Shown: piece after piece, positions 12,314-22,816 of the stretch
Layout: each line of letters opens with the position of its first letter
Numbering within the stretch: the stretch's first letter is position 1
NCBI GenBank assembly: GCA_015501075.1
Contig: JADNYJ010000272.1
Location: 1-45,639 of the forward strand
Length of the DNA stretch: 45,639 nucleotides
Origin: Gymnopilus junonius
Taxonomy: Eukaryota; Basidiomycota; Agaricomycetes; Agaricales; Galerinaceae
Direction of reading: 5' to 3'
The notes under the pieces: generated by a model
What the model was told of the DNA's origin: nothing
Databases searched by the model: none
What the model saw: only the letters and a program-made list of their open reading frames with translations
Program-made: the position numbers and the translations under genes

Positions 12314-13214
12314 GATCTTATTTTGAAGTTCAGACACAAGGTCTCTGCTCATGGGATTGAGGCTAATGCAAAAAAGCTAATTTCATTCTTGCTTGGCCAT
12401 GCCCTACTTTTGCCACAAATGTCTGCCTCTTTTTTTTCTTTTTTTATATCAAATATTTATGTATATGACATTGGGTTTAATGTTAATTCTGCATGATCTC
12501 CCCTAAGATTTGCCTGTCATTCAAAATGCAATTAAATATTTTATATTTTACATCAATTATCACTGACATTAAGCAGCTAAAAGTAGAGAGGAGACTACTG
12601 TAGTATCTGGATAGTCAAATATAGGGACTTTGATCAATCAGCCATTTTAGGAAGATGCCATCACTAGCTGCTATGAAGCTCTAGGTTCCTTTACTATGGA
12701 AAAGTGCTATAGTGCAGAGGTAAGTTATGTACATTTCAAGGTTATTATCTCACTGAGGTAAGTTTCATGTTCAATTCATGTGTATACTACTTAATTTCAA
12801 CAGTCTTAGGTAAGTAAGTAAGTAAGAACTGTGAGAGCTGAAATACAAAGGTCAGAATGAAGTAAGGCAAGTGCCTAGAGGCACTGCTTCCATTTTCTAA
12901 AATAGGCCCTGTGCATTATAATCAAGCTTGAGCATTATAATTGGTATGCTAAATTACAAAATATCCACTTTGCATTATAATTGGATTATAATTAAGGCTC
13001 TGCATTACTAGTATTATCAGCATTATAATGCCCTTAGCAGTTTTTCCACATCACAGGTGCACATGTGCTGGGTAAAAAAAATGTAATAAGATAACAATAT
13101 GACCTTAAGTTATGAGGCCCTTTTAGGACTCATTCTTATATAGGATTGATGACTGAGGTTTGGCAGAGGGCTGTATCATGATAAAAAATACAGCAATGTC
13201 CAGTTTATTTTTAG
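12314..13214. other. AT-rich spacer between MITEs, with TAAG microsatellite
   Basis: No gene seen. (TAAG)n lies at about 12809-12826. A group of GCATTATAAT motifs occupies 12910-13035, the outer ones facing each other (GTGCATTATAAT and ATTATAATGCCC). Confidence 0.5.
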
Positions 13215-13770
13215 TAGTATTTAAAAGTCCAGTCCAGTCTAGTTTTTGGGTGTCCAAGGACCCTAACTGAGACTGAGACTAGTTAGGTAAATTTAAAAAT
13301 TTAAATAACTAGACCAGACTGCAACTAACCAGTCTTGATCAGTTTTGTGCAATTATATAACCAGTTATCAACTAGTTATAACCAGGTTTTTTTTTTACAT
13401 AAATAATTGTTTTGTAGTATAAAATAAATTAATCACTGTTTTTGTAGTCAAAATGAGCCCAAAAACATCTCAAACAGTTGAGAAATAAAAAAATTAAAGC
13501 AGATTTAATGATTTTTGAGTTTTGCTATAACTTTATCAATGCTCAACTAAAATTTATATTTTTAGAGTTGTTTGAAAGCTATAATACATCTTTATTATCA
13601 TGAAAATTTTCAAAATTTTTGACCAGTTCTAACTGGTTGACCTTGATCAGTCTTATAAATTCTAAAATTTAGACTAACTACTAACTGGACTGCAGTTACA
13701 GTTATAATCAGTTAGTATATTTTGCAGTTAGCATAGTTATTTTCTAGACTAACCTAACATTCAAGCACTA
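13215..13770. mobile_element. MITE copy 2, hAT-like, 556 bp
   Basis: Starts TAGTATTTAAAAGTCCAG and ends ACATTCAAGCACTA. Flanking 8-mers are ATTTTTAG (13207-13214) and ATTTTTAA (13771-13778), a target duplication with one mismatch. The interior aligns collinearly with copy 3, but most CpG sites of copy 3 are TpG or CpA here, so this is the most decayed of the three. Confidence 0.85.
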
Positions 13771-14737
13771 ATTTTTAATATACTGATAATCTCAGGTTTT
13801 AGGCTCTCTGGTTTGTTTTCAGTATATATGTTCATTAGTTTAAATGTTATACCTTACTGTTATCTTAAAAACTTATTTCTAATATTACAAAGTTAGCCAG
13901 GTCCCAACATTTGGTTAAACCCATTCAATCAGAAAATAAATACTGTCCAGATAGTGTTTGTCTCCCTTGACAGATGCATGACAGTCATATTGAATATTAA
14001 TCATTAAACTTTTAATATGTATAGAAATATATTTGCAGGTTTAATGATGCTTGAAGTATATCTGTACTTAATTACTTGAATAGGCCTTATATATGCCATA
14101 CAGTGCAATGGCCTGCACCACCAAGTGATATCATTATCTGACCTGAAAGCCCAAGACAAGGGAAGAATTGGTTGACAATAATACAATTTGCTACAGATTG
14201 AGCTGAATCACTGGTTAAGAGCAGAAAATGATGTTAGAATTGGTAGATACAAGTCAAAAATGTATTATATTAGGCCTATTTATTTGGGATAAAGTTATGC
14301 ATTTAGAGGCCCTACTGGACCCCCTCCCAGGATAGTGTCTCAGCATTTGCCAGTCAGTACCCCTTGGCTCAAGCCATTGGAGTTCCAATTCACATTAGCT
14401 TGAGTTCAGATCAAACTAGCTTATATACACAAGCCTTTGTAGTCACTACACATTTCTATACAGGAGTTAACCTTTTGTCCTTATACTACATACTCATTGT
14501 TACCCCAACAAAGCTTAGTTCTGTTTACCTTGTGTGACTCTGCTCTTGGTGATTTCCTGTCCATTGCCATAACAGGCTTATAGCAACACTATGAACAGTG
14601 ATGAAAATCAATCAAATCAGTCTATTTCTGTTAGCCATATATACACCAATCAGTGATTTAATTTATCTGAGAATGCCCAAGTGAGTATCACAAAGAAATT
14701 AAGAATATTAGCAAATTTGTCAGTTCAGGTCATGATG
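13771..14737. other. AT-rich spacer, no gene seen
   Basis: No frame with coding character. The 60-codon minus frame at 14004-14186 has no support beyond being open. Confidence 0.5.
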
Positions 14738-14745
14738 ATGGTGAA

Positions 14746-15363
14746 TAGTGTTTGAAGTCCATCCAGTCTGGTTATTTGGTGCCCAAGGACCCTAACCAAG
14801 ACCAAGACCAGTTAGGTAAATTTAGAAATGTCTAAATAACCAGAGACTGCAACTAACCAGTCTTGATCAGTCTTGTGCAGTTATTTGGCAGTTACATAAC
14901 TGGTTTTAACTGGTTACAGTTATAACCAGTATCAACCAGTTATAACCAGTTTTTTGCATAAATAATTGTCCGTAGTGTAAACTAAATAAATCACAATTTT
15001 TACAGTCAAAGCGAGCCCAAGAATATCACAAACGGTTGAGAAATGATAAAATTAGAGCAGATTCAATGATTTTCGCAAGTATTGCTATAACTTTCTTAAT
15101 TCTCAACCGAATTTTACGTTCTTTGGGTCGTTCGAAAGGTATAATATGTGGGTATAATCGTGCAAAATTTTAGAATTTTATGACAGGTCCTAACTGGTTA
15201 AGACCGGTTTTAAGCGGTTACAAAAATTCTAAAATCCGGACTAACCACTAACTGGACTGCAGTTACAATTACAATCGGTTAGTATATTTTGCAGTTAGCA
15301 TCGGTTAAAGTCCGGTTCAGTCTCGGTTAATTTCCGGTTAATTAACTGGACTTCCAAACACTA
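14746..15363. mobile_element. MITE copy 3, hAT-like, 618 bp
   Basis: Best-preserved copy. The left end TAGTGTTTGAAGTCCA and right end TGGACTTCCAAACACTA form a near-perfect inverted repeat of about 17 bp. A perfect 8-bp target duplication ATGGTGAA lies at 14738-14745 and 15364-15371. Interior motifs include CGGTTA and ACCAGTTATAACCAG. No frame to encode a transposase, so it must have been moved by one encoded elsewhere. Confidence 0.93.
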
Positions 15364-15371
15364 ATGGTGAA

Positions 15372-16075
15372 GATGACCAAGGCCTGCTGAGTCAGTAATG
15401 CTGCTCTCTCCCTTTCCTCCTTCTCCTTTCCCTCTTTCCTTTTTCAATTTATGATTTATTTTTGATTTCCTTTTTTATCTCAGCAATAGTCATTGGTATT
15501 GCATCTATTTTGTACAGAAAAAACTAAGGAAATGTCCCTTTCTTATTTTCTTTTCTTTCCTTTCCTTTTCCTTCTTCTTTCATTTTTATGTTTTATTTTC
15601 CATTCCAACAGCATTAGTAGTATCAGACCCTATTTATTACTGCAGAATTGAATACTACACTATACTATTGCTACATGAACATTGTACTACTGAAATAATG
15701 GCCTAGGCAAACAGTAATTACTACAGCCACCAGCCCTTGTAGTTACCAAGCTTAATGATAACAGATGATACTATACCCACCCCAGTCTCAGATGCAAGAA
15801 ATGGGAGGGAAGCAATCATCTCACCCAGCACCCATACAACCCTTGGGCTCACTGGCAGGCCTCCTCAAGCTCACTGATACAGGCGAGAACTGCAGAAGCC
15901 CAAGCCAAAATGGGCTGGGGCAGACACCCTCATCTCATACTTGAAATGAGACGGAGTGCAAGTGGCAGCTGTGGGGAAGACCAGGACTGCCAGCTCAACT
16001 CATACTTGTGTACAAGGAGCTGGCGAGATCACAAGACCTCTAACAATGCCAACTCCACCTCCAACTCATGTTGAG
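15372..16075. other. Spacer with pyrimidine-rich tracts
   Basis: 15400-15600 contains runs of C/T (TTTCCTTTCC-type). No gene recognised. 15780-16075 becomes more GC-rich toward the minisatellite. Confidence 0.5.
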
Positions 16076-16480
16076 GCGAGGAGGTGGTGGGTACGAGGGC
16101 GGCGGTTGTCGGGGGGGTGTCCTCCAGCTCACTCTTGAGTGCGAGGAGGTGGTGGGTATGAGGGTGGCGGTTGTCGGGGGGGTGTCCTCCGGCTCGCTCT
16201 TGAGTGCGAGGAGGTGGTGGGTACAAGGGCAGTGGTCATTGGGGGGGTGTCCTCCGGCTCGCTCTTGAGTGCAGGAGGTGGTGGGTATGAGGGCGGCGGT
16301 CGTTGGGGGGGGTGTCCTCCAGCTCGCTCTTGAGTGCGAGGAGGTGGTGGGCATGAGGGCGGTGGTCATTGGGGGGGTGTCCTCCAGCTTGCTCTTGAGT
16401 GCAAGGAGGTGGTGGGTATGAGGGCAGCAGTCATTGGGGGGTGTGTCCTCCAGCTTGCTCTTGCAGCAAGGGAGGTGAGG
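16076..16480. repeat. 65-bp minisatellite, about 6 units, G-rich
   Basis: GCGAGGAGGTGGTGGG recurs at 16076, 16141, 16206, 16271, 16336, 16401 and, degenerate, 16466, always 65 bp apart. Each unit also carries a run of about seven G before TGTCCTCC. Because 65 is not a multiple of 3, open frames rotate through all frames on both strands. The 156-codon and other frames here are repeat artefacts. Confidence 0.95.
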
Positions 16481-16861
16481 GAGGCGGATGTGCATCTGTG
16501 GCACCAACAAGAAGGACTGAAATGGAAATGTCAGATCCGATTGATGAAGAAGAATAAGATAAAGAGGACATGCTCGCAGTCCACGTGAGCACGTCCTCTG
16601 ATGTACCTGATGGGCCTCCCTCTTCTTAGGGTCCCCCCTGTGCCATCCAAGCCCCGATCCTTCTGTGAAAGCCTAGTGGTGAAAAGAGCAGAGAGAGACG
16701 ACATGGTTGGTTGACTGTGTGTCGGAGTTTGCTGGTCAGCTGAGCAAGGCAGGCACCTTATGCTGACGTGCCAGTACAGCCTCCGGCAAATCCCGCATGC
16801 TGAACATGTCAGCATTCGACCTTTGTTCTCTCATCCTCCCATTACCTCCCATCCATAAACC
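16481..16861. other. Spacer upstream of family F copy B
   Basis: No gene motif seen. It may hold the promoter of copy B, but no clear element can be pointed to. Confidence 0.3.
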
Positions 16862-19268
16862 ATGGCCAGGACACCTTCCCCTGATCGCCGCCCTCCCTAT
16901 AAGCCCATTCATGGGCATGGCACTTCCCACCCCCCCAACCGATGCCCTGCCGCTCCTGCCACATCATGCAGCACATACCTGTGGCCACACAAGCATGACC
17001 GGAACGTCTTTGTAGATGATGAGGCACAGGCCGATGATGACGACAGTGGCGACAATGACAGCAGCAGTGGCAATGACAGTGACGACAATGACAGTGGTGG
17101 CAATGACAGTGACGACAATGACAGTGGTGGCAACAAAGCAATGACGAAAGTGATGACAGCAAGCAGGAGCAAGAGCAGGACACAGACAAGGAATCAGCAG
17201 TGTAGGAGGACAAGGATGAAGGCAAGTGGAAGGACAAGGATGAAGGTGAGTGGAAGGGCATAGCAGGGACAGGGGAGTTGGTGGGTAGCGAGGATGACAA
17301 TGACAATGAGAGCAGGGACGAGGGTGAGGATGAAGATGAGGGTGAGGACGAAGATGAGGGTGAGGATGAGGATGAGGGTGAGGGTGAGGATGAGGATGAG
17401 GGTGAGGATGAGCACAGGGGCAGGGGTCAGAGTGCCCCAGGCCTTAGCATACAGGGAGGAAATATGACAGCAGGCAAGGAGGGTGAGGGTGATGAAGGGG
17501 GCAGACAGAGCAACAACACCTCTGATGATGAACTGGGTCATTGGGGTGGTATTGAGGAGCATACCATTGCTGCTCTACCATCATGGGGCAAGACTAAGGC
17601 AACCACTGCCATAGTCAAGGCCCCTGTTTGAAAGTAGGCTTTTTTTAAATTCTTTATGCTATGTTACTAATGTACTATATGCAGGAAAACAGCTGCTGAA
17701 AGAGCTGCTGAGGATGCACTAATGAGGTCACCTCCTCATAAAAAACTTAAACCATAAGTCATTACTTTTTTCTTTTTTTCATAAACTAATTAATTTTAAT
17801 TGTTAGTGCTGAGCATGCCCTTATAAAAAGTGGCTATACAATTGCACCCCCACCACAATGCTCTGGCAAAGCTGTTAAGGCAGCTTCTGCTGTTGCTGTG
17901 ACTGTTCCTACAGTTCGACATTGCCGTGATCCCTCTCAGCCACCTCCTGTTGGCTCCAGGCACTCTTCCCGTCCATCTCCCTTGGTTCGCCCATCTGACC
18001 ATCAGCATGTGGATGATGATGCTAGATCATCTGAACATAGACATGTTTATGCCACATGGGTACAGGCTGCTCCCTCCCCATCTCCTACTTTAACAAGGGA
18101 ACGTTCACCTTCTTTCGAGTATGTGGATCCACCTCAAAGAGTTGACAAGGGAAAAGCTTGGAAGATGTCAAGCTCACCTGAGGCTGACAACAACCATGGT
18201 TGATCTAGGACACGACATGCACTTCCAACAACTCCTCCCTTGTCACAATGTGATGATGGTATTTACATTTTTTTATTATCATTAGTATTGTAATTTAATT
18301 AAATAATTCTGTTAGATGTCCACATGCAAAGCCCACAGCATATTCCAGCCTATGGATCATCCTGCTCATATGGAGGAATTATTTGAGGTCATGCATATGG
18401 AAACAATCCAAATATTGCAGATATGGAAGATGATTGGTATGTTGATGAAGAACCCAATATTTTACAGCAACCTCACCATCAACATAAGTCAGCTCACCCT
18501 CTCACCGTCTTTCTCATCACCAGAATGCACCATCTGTTGCTCAGGAGGGTGTTGTTTATCTTTTTGACTCGACAAAATAGCAGGCAGTGTCAAGATTAGG
18601 ATGAAGCTTATACAAAGTGAAGATATCTGATATTACTAAATATCAGACATATCAGCCAGTTGTAGAGTGGACTTCTGGGATTGGTCACCTCTCCTGTAAG
18701 TTTTTTTACTTTTATAAACATTACTTTATAAATTAATTTTGGCTTAGATAAGGACACTGGCTATAGGATTTATTATCTGGATCTGGATGATAGTGTCTGG
18801 ACCTTGATAGGCAGTTACAAAGATATCATGAGAGAGATGCTTCAGAGGTTGATGCAGTTACATGGGAACCACCAAAGAAGGAAGGAGAGAAACCTCATGT
18901 TTATATTCTTTGTGTAAGTTGTAATTTTTTTATAATATTTTTTATCTAATCATTATCTTGTAGTCAAACTATCAGGCTCAACACCACAATCATTTTTTGG
19001 CTTCTACTGCTGGTCGTTCTACATCTGCAGATACATCAATTGGTCCCAGCCGCTCAGTATCAGTAGCTGCTGGAGCTGGTATTTCTATCTCTACAATATC
19101 TGGTACAGCATCTTCAGCCTTGACTAAAGGCACTCCAAGCCACCTGATACCTCTCAGTGGGACCAATCAGACCTTCAAAGAATTTCATCCAGAACTTATC
19201 ATTTGCTCAAGATTCCCATTACAGCAACTTCCAAGTGTAAAGATGCTCAATCTATGTGGCTGAAGTAC
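16862..19268 (+). pseudogene. Family F copy B, decayed multi-exon gene, cut by a copia LTR
   Basis: Exons by splice signals and alignment: 16862-17633, 17685-17753, 17807-18258, 18316-18695, 18748-18914 and 18964-19268. The first exon encodes aspartate/serine/glycine repeats (about 17020-17130) and then EDEDEGEDEDEG-type repeats (17310-17415). The second exon has AAERAAEDALMRSPPHKKLK. The third has YTIAPPPQC, equivalent to ISIAPPPQP of copy C. The fourth starts DVHMQSPQHIPAYG, matching MRSPPKQHIPAYG of copy C. Breaks: a frameshift near 17130, a TAG near 17208, TGA at 17629-17631, TGA near 18203 and others. The donor at 17754 reads ATAAGT instead of GTAAGT. The last exon ends at a WLKY codon run where a copia LTR begins. 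Function unknown. Confidence 0.75.
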
Positions 19269-19715
19269 TGTTAGAAGTAGTGATCAACACTTCTAACAAT
19301 GTTCTATAAACATTAGAATAGACTTAGAATTAGTTTCACTTCATTTGGACACTTGTAGTTTACTAAGTTTCTGCTTTTGGTCGCATTTTCTCTAGTATTT
19401 TGCGAATTACTCAGCGTAGAGTTAGAATTTCAGAAAACGGATTTGAGATCTGAAATCAGGTCGAAAATCCGGTTCTAGTGATATAGCATACATGGCATTT
19501 AAAGTACGTTTGTGTTTTGACATTTTCGAATTGTCCACATTTTGGGTGTTTTGTCATGCCTCGCAGTTTTTGGGCATGTAGCTACATTAGATACTATGTT
19601 TCCTACTATGTCAAGCGAAAGCAAGACACTACAATTTGAATTCAACAAGTTATAAGCATTTTGAGTTATACTCTGTGATTCTCAGTGATTGCTGTACTTG
19701 AGCATACTAGTTGGT
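19269..19715 (+). repeat. Truncated copia LTR inserted in family F copy B
   Basis: Starts TGTTAGAAGTAGTG and follows the 508-bp LTR family, stopping at CATACTAGTTGGT. This is the same base at which the LTR at 8499-8962 stops. LINE ORF1 sequence follows directly. CpG sites are partly decayed (CATGCCTCGCAG). Confidence 0.93.
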
Positions 19716-20705
19716 CTGGCAGGCATTTACCGTCCATTGGTGCTTCGAGTACCAAATCCCCAACCCCTGAGGGTTCTTCGTCCTCTCGATCCATTCGAGA
19801 GAGATATGCTTCAGCCACCCCTGCTCCTCGCAAGCGGGAGGAGACTGAGTCTCGGTCAGCGATCCACTCGCAGGCCACTACTCCCATTGCTTTGAGGGCT
19901 TCGTCCCCCGATGTTTCCATGGGGGAGGATGATGATACCATTCATTTTCTCTCCCAAGTGCTTCTCCAGAGCCGCAGCCTACTGCCCTTTCCCTCACAGG
20001 ATCGGAGGGGGACTGGGTCGCTGTGGTGGAGTCACTGAAGACCATTGGTTCATTCATGATGACCAATGGTCCTTCTACTTTATCAGGGGCAGATCACCCT
20101 GATTATGTTGGCCTTTTCAGTAGAATTGTGAATTCGGTCACTACTTCCCCTTGGGCCAAAGAGGCCACGGGTGTCAGCGCATGATCACCGTCTCTTAGAT
20201 GGTCAATCGTCTGTAACCTTATCGATTCTGATAGTTCCTAGTGGACCTCATGTATCGAGACCTCGCAAAGACTCGAGGAGAAGCCTCTGCTCCCCCTCCT
20301 GAGCCTTCATCTTCCCAGTCTGCCCCTCCAAAGCAGACTGGCCCTCCGGCGGACCCTGCGGAGCCTCCCAAGGCACCCGCTCCTGCTCCTGCTCGGGCCA
20401 AGCTCCAGCCTCGTAAACAGAAGGCTAAGCTGGTCCCATACCAGAGGCCACCCCTCCAGGGCCCCTCCCGTTCCCCTTTCCTCTCATCCCAAGCGCTCCT
20501 TCGCCTCGAAACTCCGGACACCAGTTCCGGGGTCCTCGACCTGCGGATCACTTACTAATCACTACTTTGAGCGAGCGGTCGCTCAGATGGCACCACAAAC
20601 CTGGACCCGGGCCGCCTCAGGCCCAGGCCCAGACCCCAGTTCCGGACCCTCTCAGCACCGACTAGACCCTCTACCTCAGCCAAGTCTAAAGGGCTGGACT
20701 TTGTC

Positions 20706-21635
20706 ATGGCGGGCCCTACGCGCCGCCAAGTCCTCATGGTGTTCAATGACCATGCGCCGATGAATGTCATACTCACTATGCTGGTTGATGAGATCAACTG
20801 GATGATGGCCCTCGATCGATTTGATATTCAGATCACTTCTGTGGAGCCTGCCTATCATGGGTGGGCCCTGCACACCAACCACGTACCCACGACTGATGAG
20901 CTTATGCTCCTTTGGGGTGCGATCTATAATGTTGTCCAAGGCACCTCCGATGCTAATAAGGAGTTGATGCCTTGGGTCAGATTACTGATGTCCAAAGCCT
21001 TCCTGAAGGTTTTGGATGTCCCCTATTATACAGACGTCTTCCAGAGGACTCCCACCACCATTGCCGACATTGAGAGAGCGCTCGAAAGGGCCCCTCTCTT
21101 CTTGGGCATTCCTTTTGCAGGGCATGCGCGCCTCGTATGCCAATCAGCAAAGAGCTCTAAGTTCGACTGCTACTTCGAGATCTGGGATTCCCAGACTGGA
21201 CGAACTGCAAAGACGCTTATTAACAAAGCTTTTCGCTACAAGGACGAGCTGCTTTATGTAAACCCAGCTGCTGCTCGATGAGGTGTCCCTATGTGCCAGC
21301 GCTGGGGTCATCTCACCAAGGATTGTAGGGCCCACCAGCACCGATGTGCACGGTGTGGCGGGCCTCATGCCACTGATGAGCATCATGCCCTCATGCCATG
21401 CTGCAACCGGCCTCCGCCAGATTTGGACGGTATGTGCCACCCCACCCCAGCGGGTGAGCCATGCCCCCACAAGGCCCACTGCCCCAATTGCCAGGGCGAG
21501 CACCCTGCCACAGGACGCAATTGCAAGTTCTGGGAACACCACTTTGATCACGATTGGATCATAGCTAAATACCGCGAGGTACATGATAGACGTGCCCTCC
21601 GGACCTTGACATCTAACGTCCCTCCTCTAGCTTGA
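20706..21635 (+). pseudogene. LINE ORF1 (gag-like, zinc knuckles), copy 3
   Basis: 191 codons are open from 20706 to 21281 (start MAGPTRRQVLMVF; contains PYYTDVFQRTPTTIADIERA). Then comes a TGA and, in the same frame, a cysteine/histidine-rich end from 21291 to the TGA at 21633-21635. That end includes CQRWGHLTKDC, CARCGGPHATDEH and CPNCQGEHPATGRNC, zinc-knuckle-type motifs that bind RNA. Copy 4 has a TGA at the same place (CAATGAGG versus CGATGAGG), best explained by loss of an Arg CGA codon. A proline-rich N-terminal part lies upstream (20241-20558). ORF1 proteins coat the LINE RNA. Confidence 0.82.
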
Positions 21636-21637
21636 TA

Positions 21638-22312
21638 ATGAGAAGAAAGGAGGACATTAGAATTATTTCGTACAATTGTAACCAAAATTATGGGCATATC
21701 AATGTACTTCTAGACCATCTAAAAGATTCTTTTGACATTATTTTCTTGCAAGAGCCACCTTGGCATGAGATACGACGTGCCCCATCTTCGAGAGATCCCG
21801 AAGGTGAGGCAGTTATTGGAGCACCGAACCACCCTGATTGGAAGGTAATGGTTCGGCTTGATCCCACTGGGCTCCGGCCATGCGTTCTGACCTATGTTTC
21901 GACGAGGCTGAACCCCTGGTGCCCTGCCATGTGATGCAATCTGATAGATCACCACGACATCATGGCAGTTTCTCTGTTTACCGGAGACACTGTTGTTAAC
22001 TTACTGAATGTGTACTCTGATGACAGGCACACAGCTATTGACCTGCTCACTGAGCAGGCCGACTTTCTCCCAATGTTTCATTACATGGGGGGTGACTTCA
22101 ACTGTCATTCGAATAAGTGGGACCCTGGTGTCCTGCATCATCGGATGACAGCAAATAATCTGCTGAACATGGCAGCTATGCTGGGATTGATGCTTTCTCC
22201 CCCAGTCAATCCGGGCCCCACTCACATCCCTGGCAACCCATCTCAACGAGAGTCGGTCATTGACCTCATCTTCGTTCAACCTACCGAGGAGCTGTCTGCA
22301 GGCACTCGGTGA
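21638..22312 (+). pseudogene. LINE ORF2 endonuclease (EEP/AP type), copy 3
   Basis: Starts MRRKEDIRIISYNCNQNYG with the catalytic Asn, then DIIFLQEPPW with the metal-binding Glu. It continues after one in-frame TGA (21932-21934, from a CGA codon) to NLLNVYSDD, GGDFNCHSNKWDP and SVIDLIFVQP, the conserved Asp/Asn and C-terminal motifs of the apurinic-type endonuclease. The domain nicks the target DNA to prime reverse transcription. The rest of ORF2 (RT, RNase H) is absent because another LINE interrupts here. Confidence 0.85.
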
Positions 22313-22816
22313 GGAGAACTGTGGCACAGGCCATTGGACCATGTTCCGCTTTTTTTTATTTTTATATCAAGGATTTATATACCGGTGCGTGAAAGCAGTC
22401 TGGTCGCAGATATACATACACCCAAGTAATCTACCATTAAACTATGCCTAGTGTGAGACTGGCTCTCGCAGGCCAACTTAGGACCACAAACAGTGGGCCC
22501 GTACTCTCGTTGATGCCCCGACCGAAGGGAGGGGTCCAACAAAGTAAAAGAAGGGCACCGGAAGGGGGCCTGCCAGCCAAACCCGACAGTCCAGGATGCG
22601 CGCATACTATGTTAGCCACTGAAGGCAGACCATTTCAGGTTGCTGAAGCAGGGGGCTACAAGGTCTGTCGATAGCACTGAACGAAGCTCCAGAACCAAAG
22701 CCCCCATCCTCAACCCAGCAAAGCCGAAGCCCGCCAAGTATTAGGACTCTGTTCTGAGTGCACCCCAAACCGCCAAATCCAGCCAGCAGGAACAGCACCT
22801 ACCTTGCCCAACCAAG

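Larger units (their letters stand above)
19716..22349 (+). mobile_element. LINE copy 3, ORF1 plus endonuclease part, interrupted by LINE copy 4
   Basis: A Tad1-like LINE in sense orientation starting within ORF1. It carries the ORF1 body, zinc knuckles and the ORF2 endonuclease, and ends at ATGTTCCGC (about 22349) where the poly(T) of an antisense LINE begins. At the matching place copy 4 continues into the endonuclease-RT linker, so copy 4 landed inside copy 3. The 3' half of copy 3 is not found on the other side. Confidence 0.92.

Noticed and set aside
14004..14186. 60-codon minus-strand frame
   Set aside because: AT-rich spacer, no motif, no paralog and no splice context.
16029..16588. 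Several overlapping open frames up to 156 codons on both strands
   Set aside because: They are translations of the 65-bp minisatellite, whose length rotates the frame with each unit.
16842..17562. Long minus-strand frames rich in Leu/Ser/His opposite family F copy B
   Set aside because: Antisense of the acidic Asp/Glu/Ser/Gly repeat exon; splice sites and homology support the plus strand.
19685..20038. 117-codon frame starting MIAVLEHTSW
   Set aside because: It starts inside the copia LTR and runs into LINE ORF1; the start is an artefact of the insertion junction.
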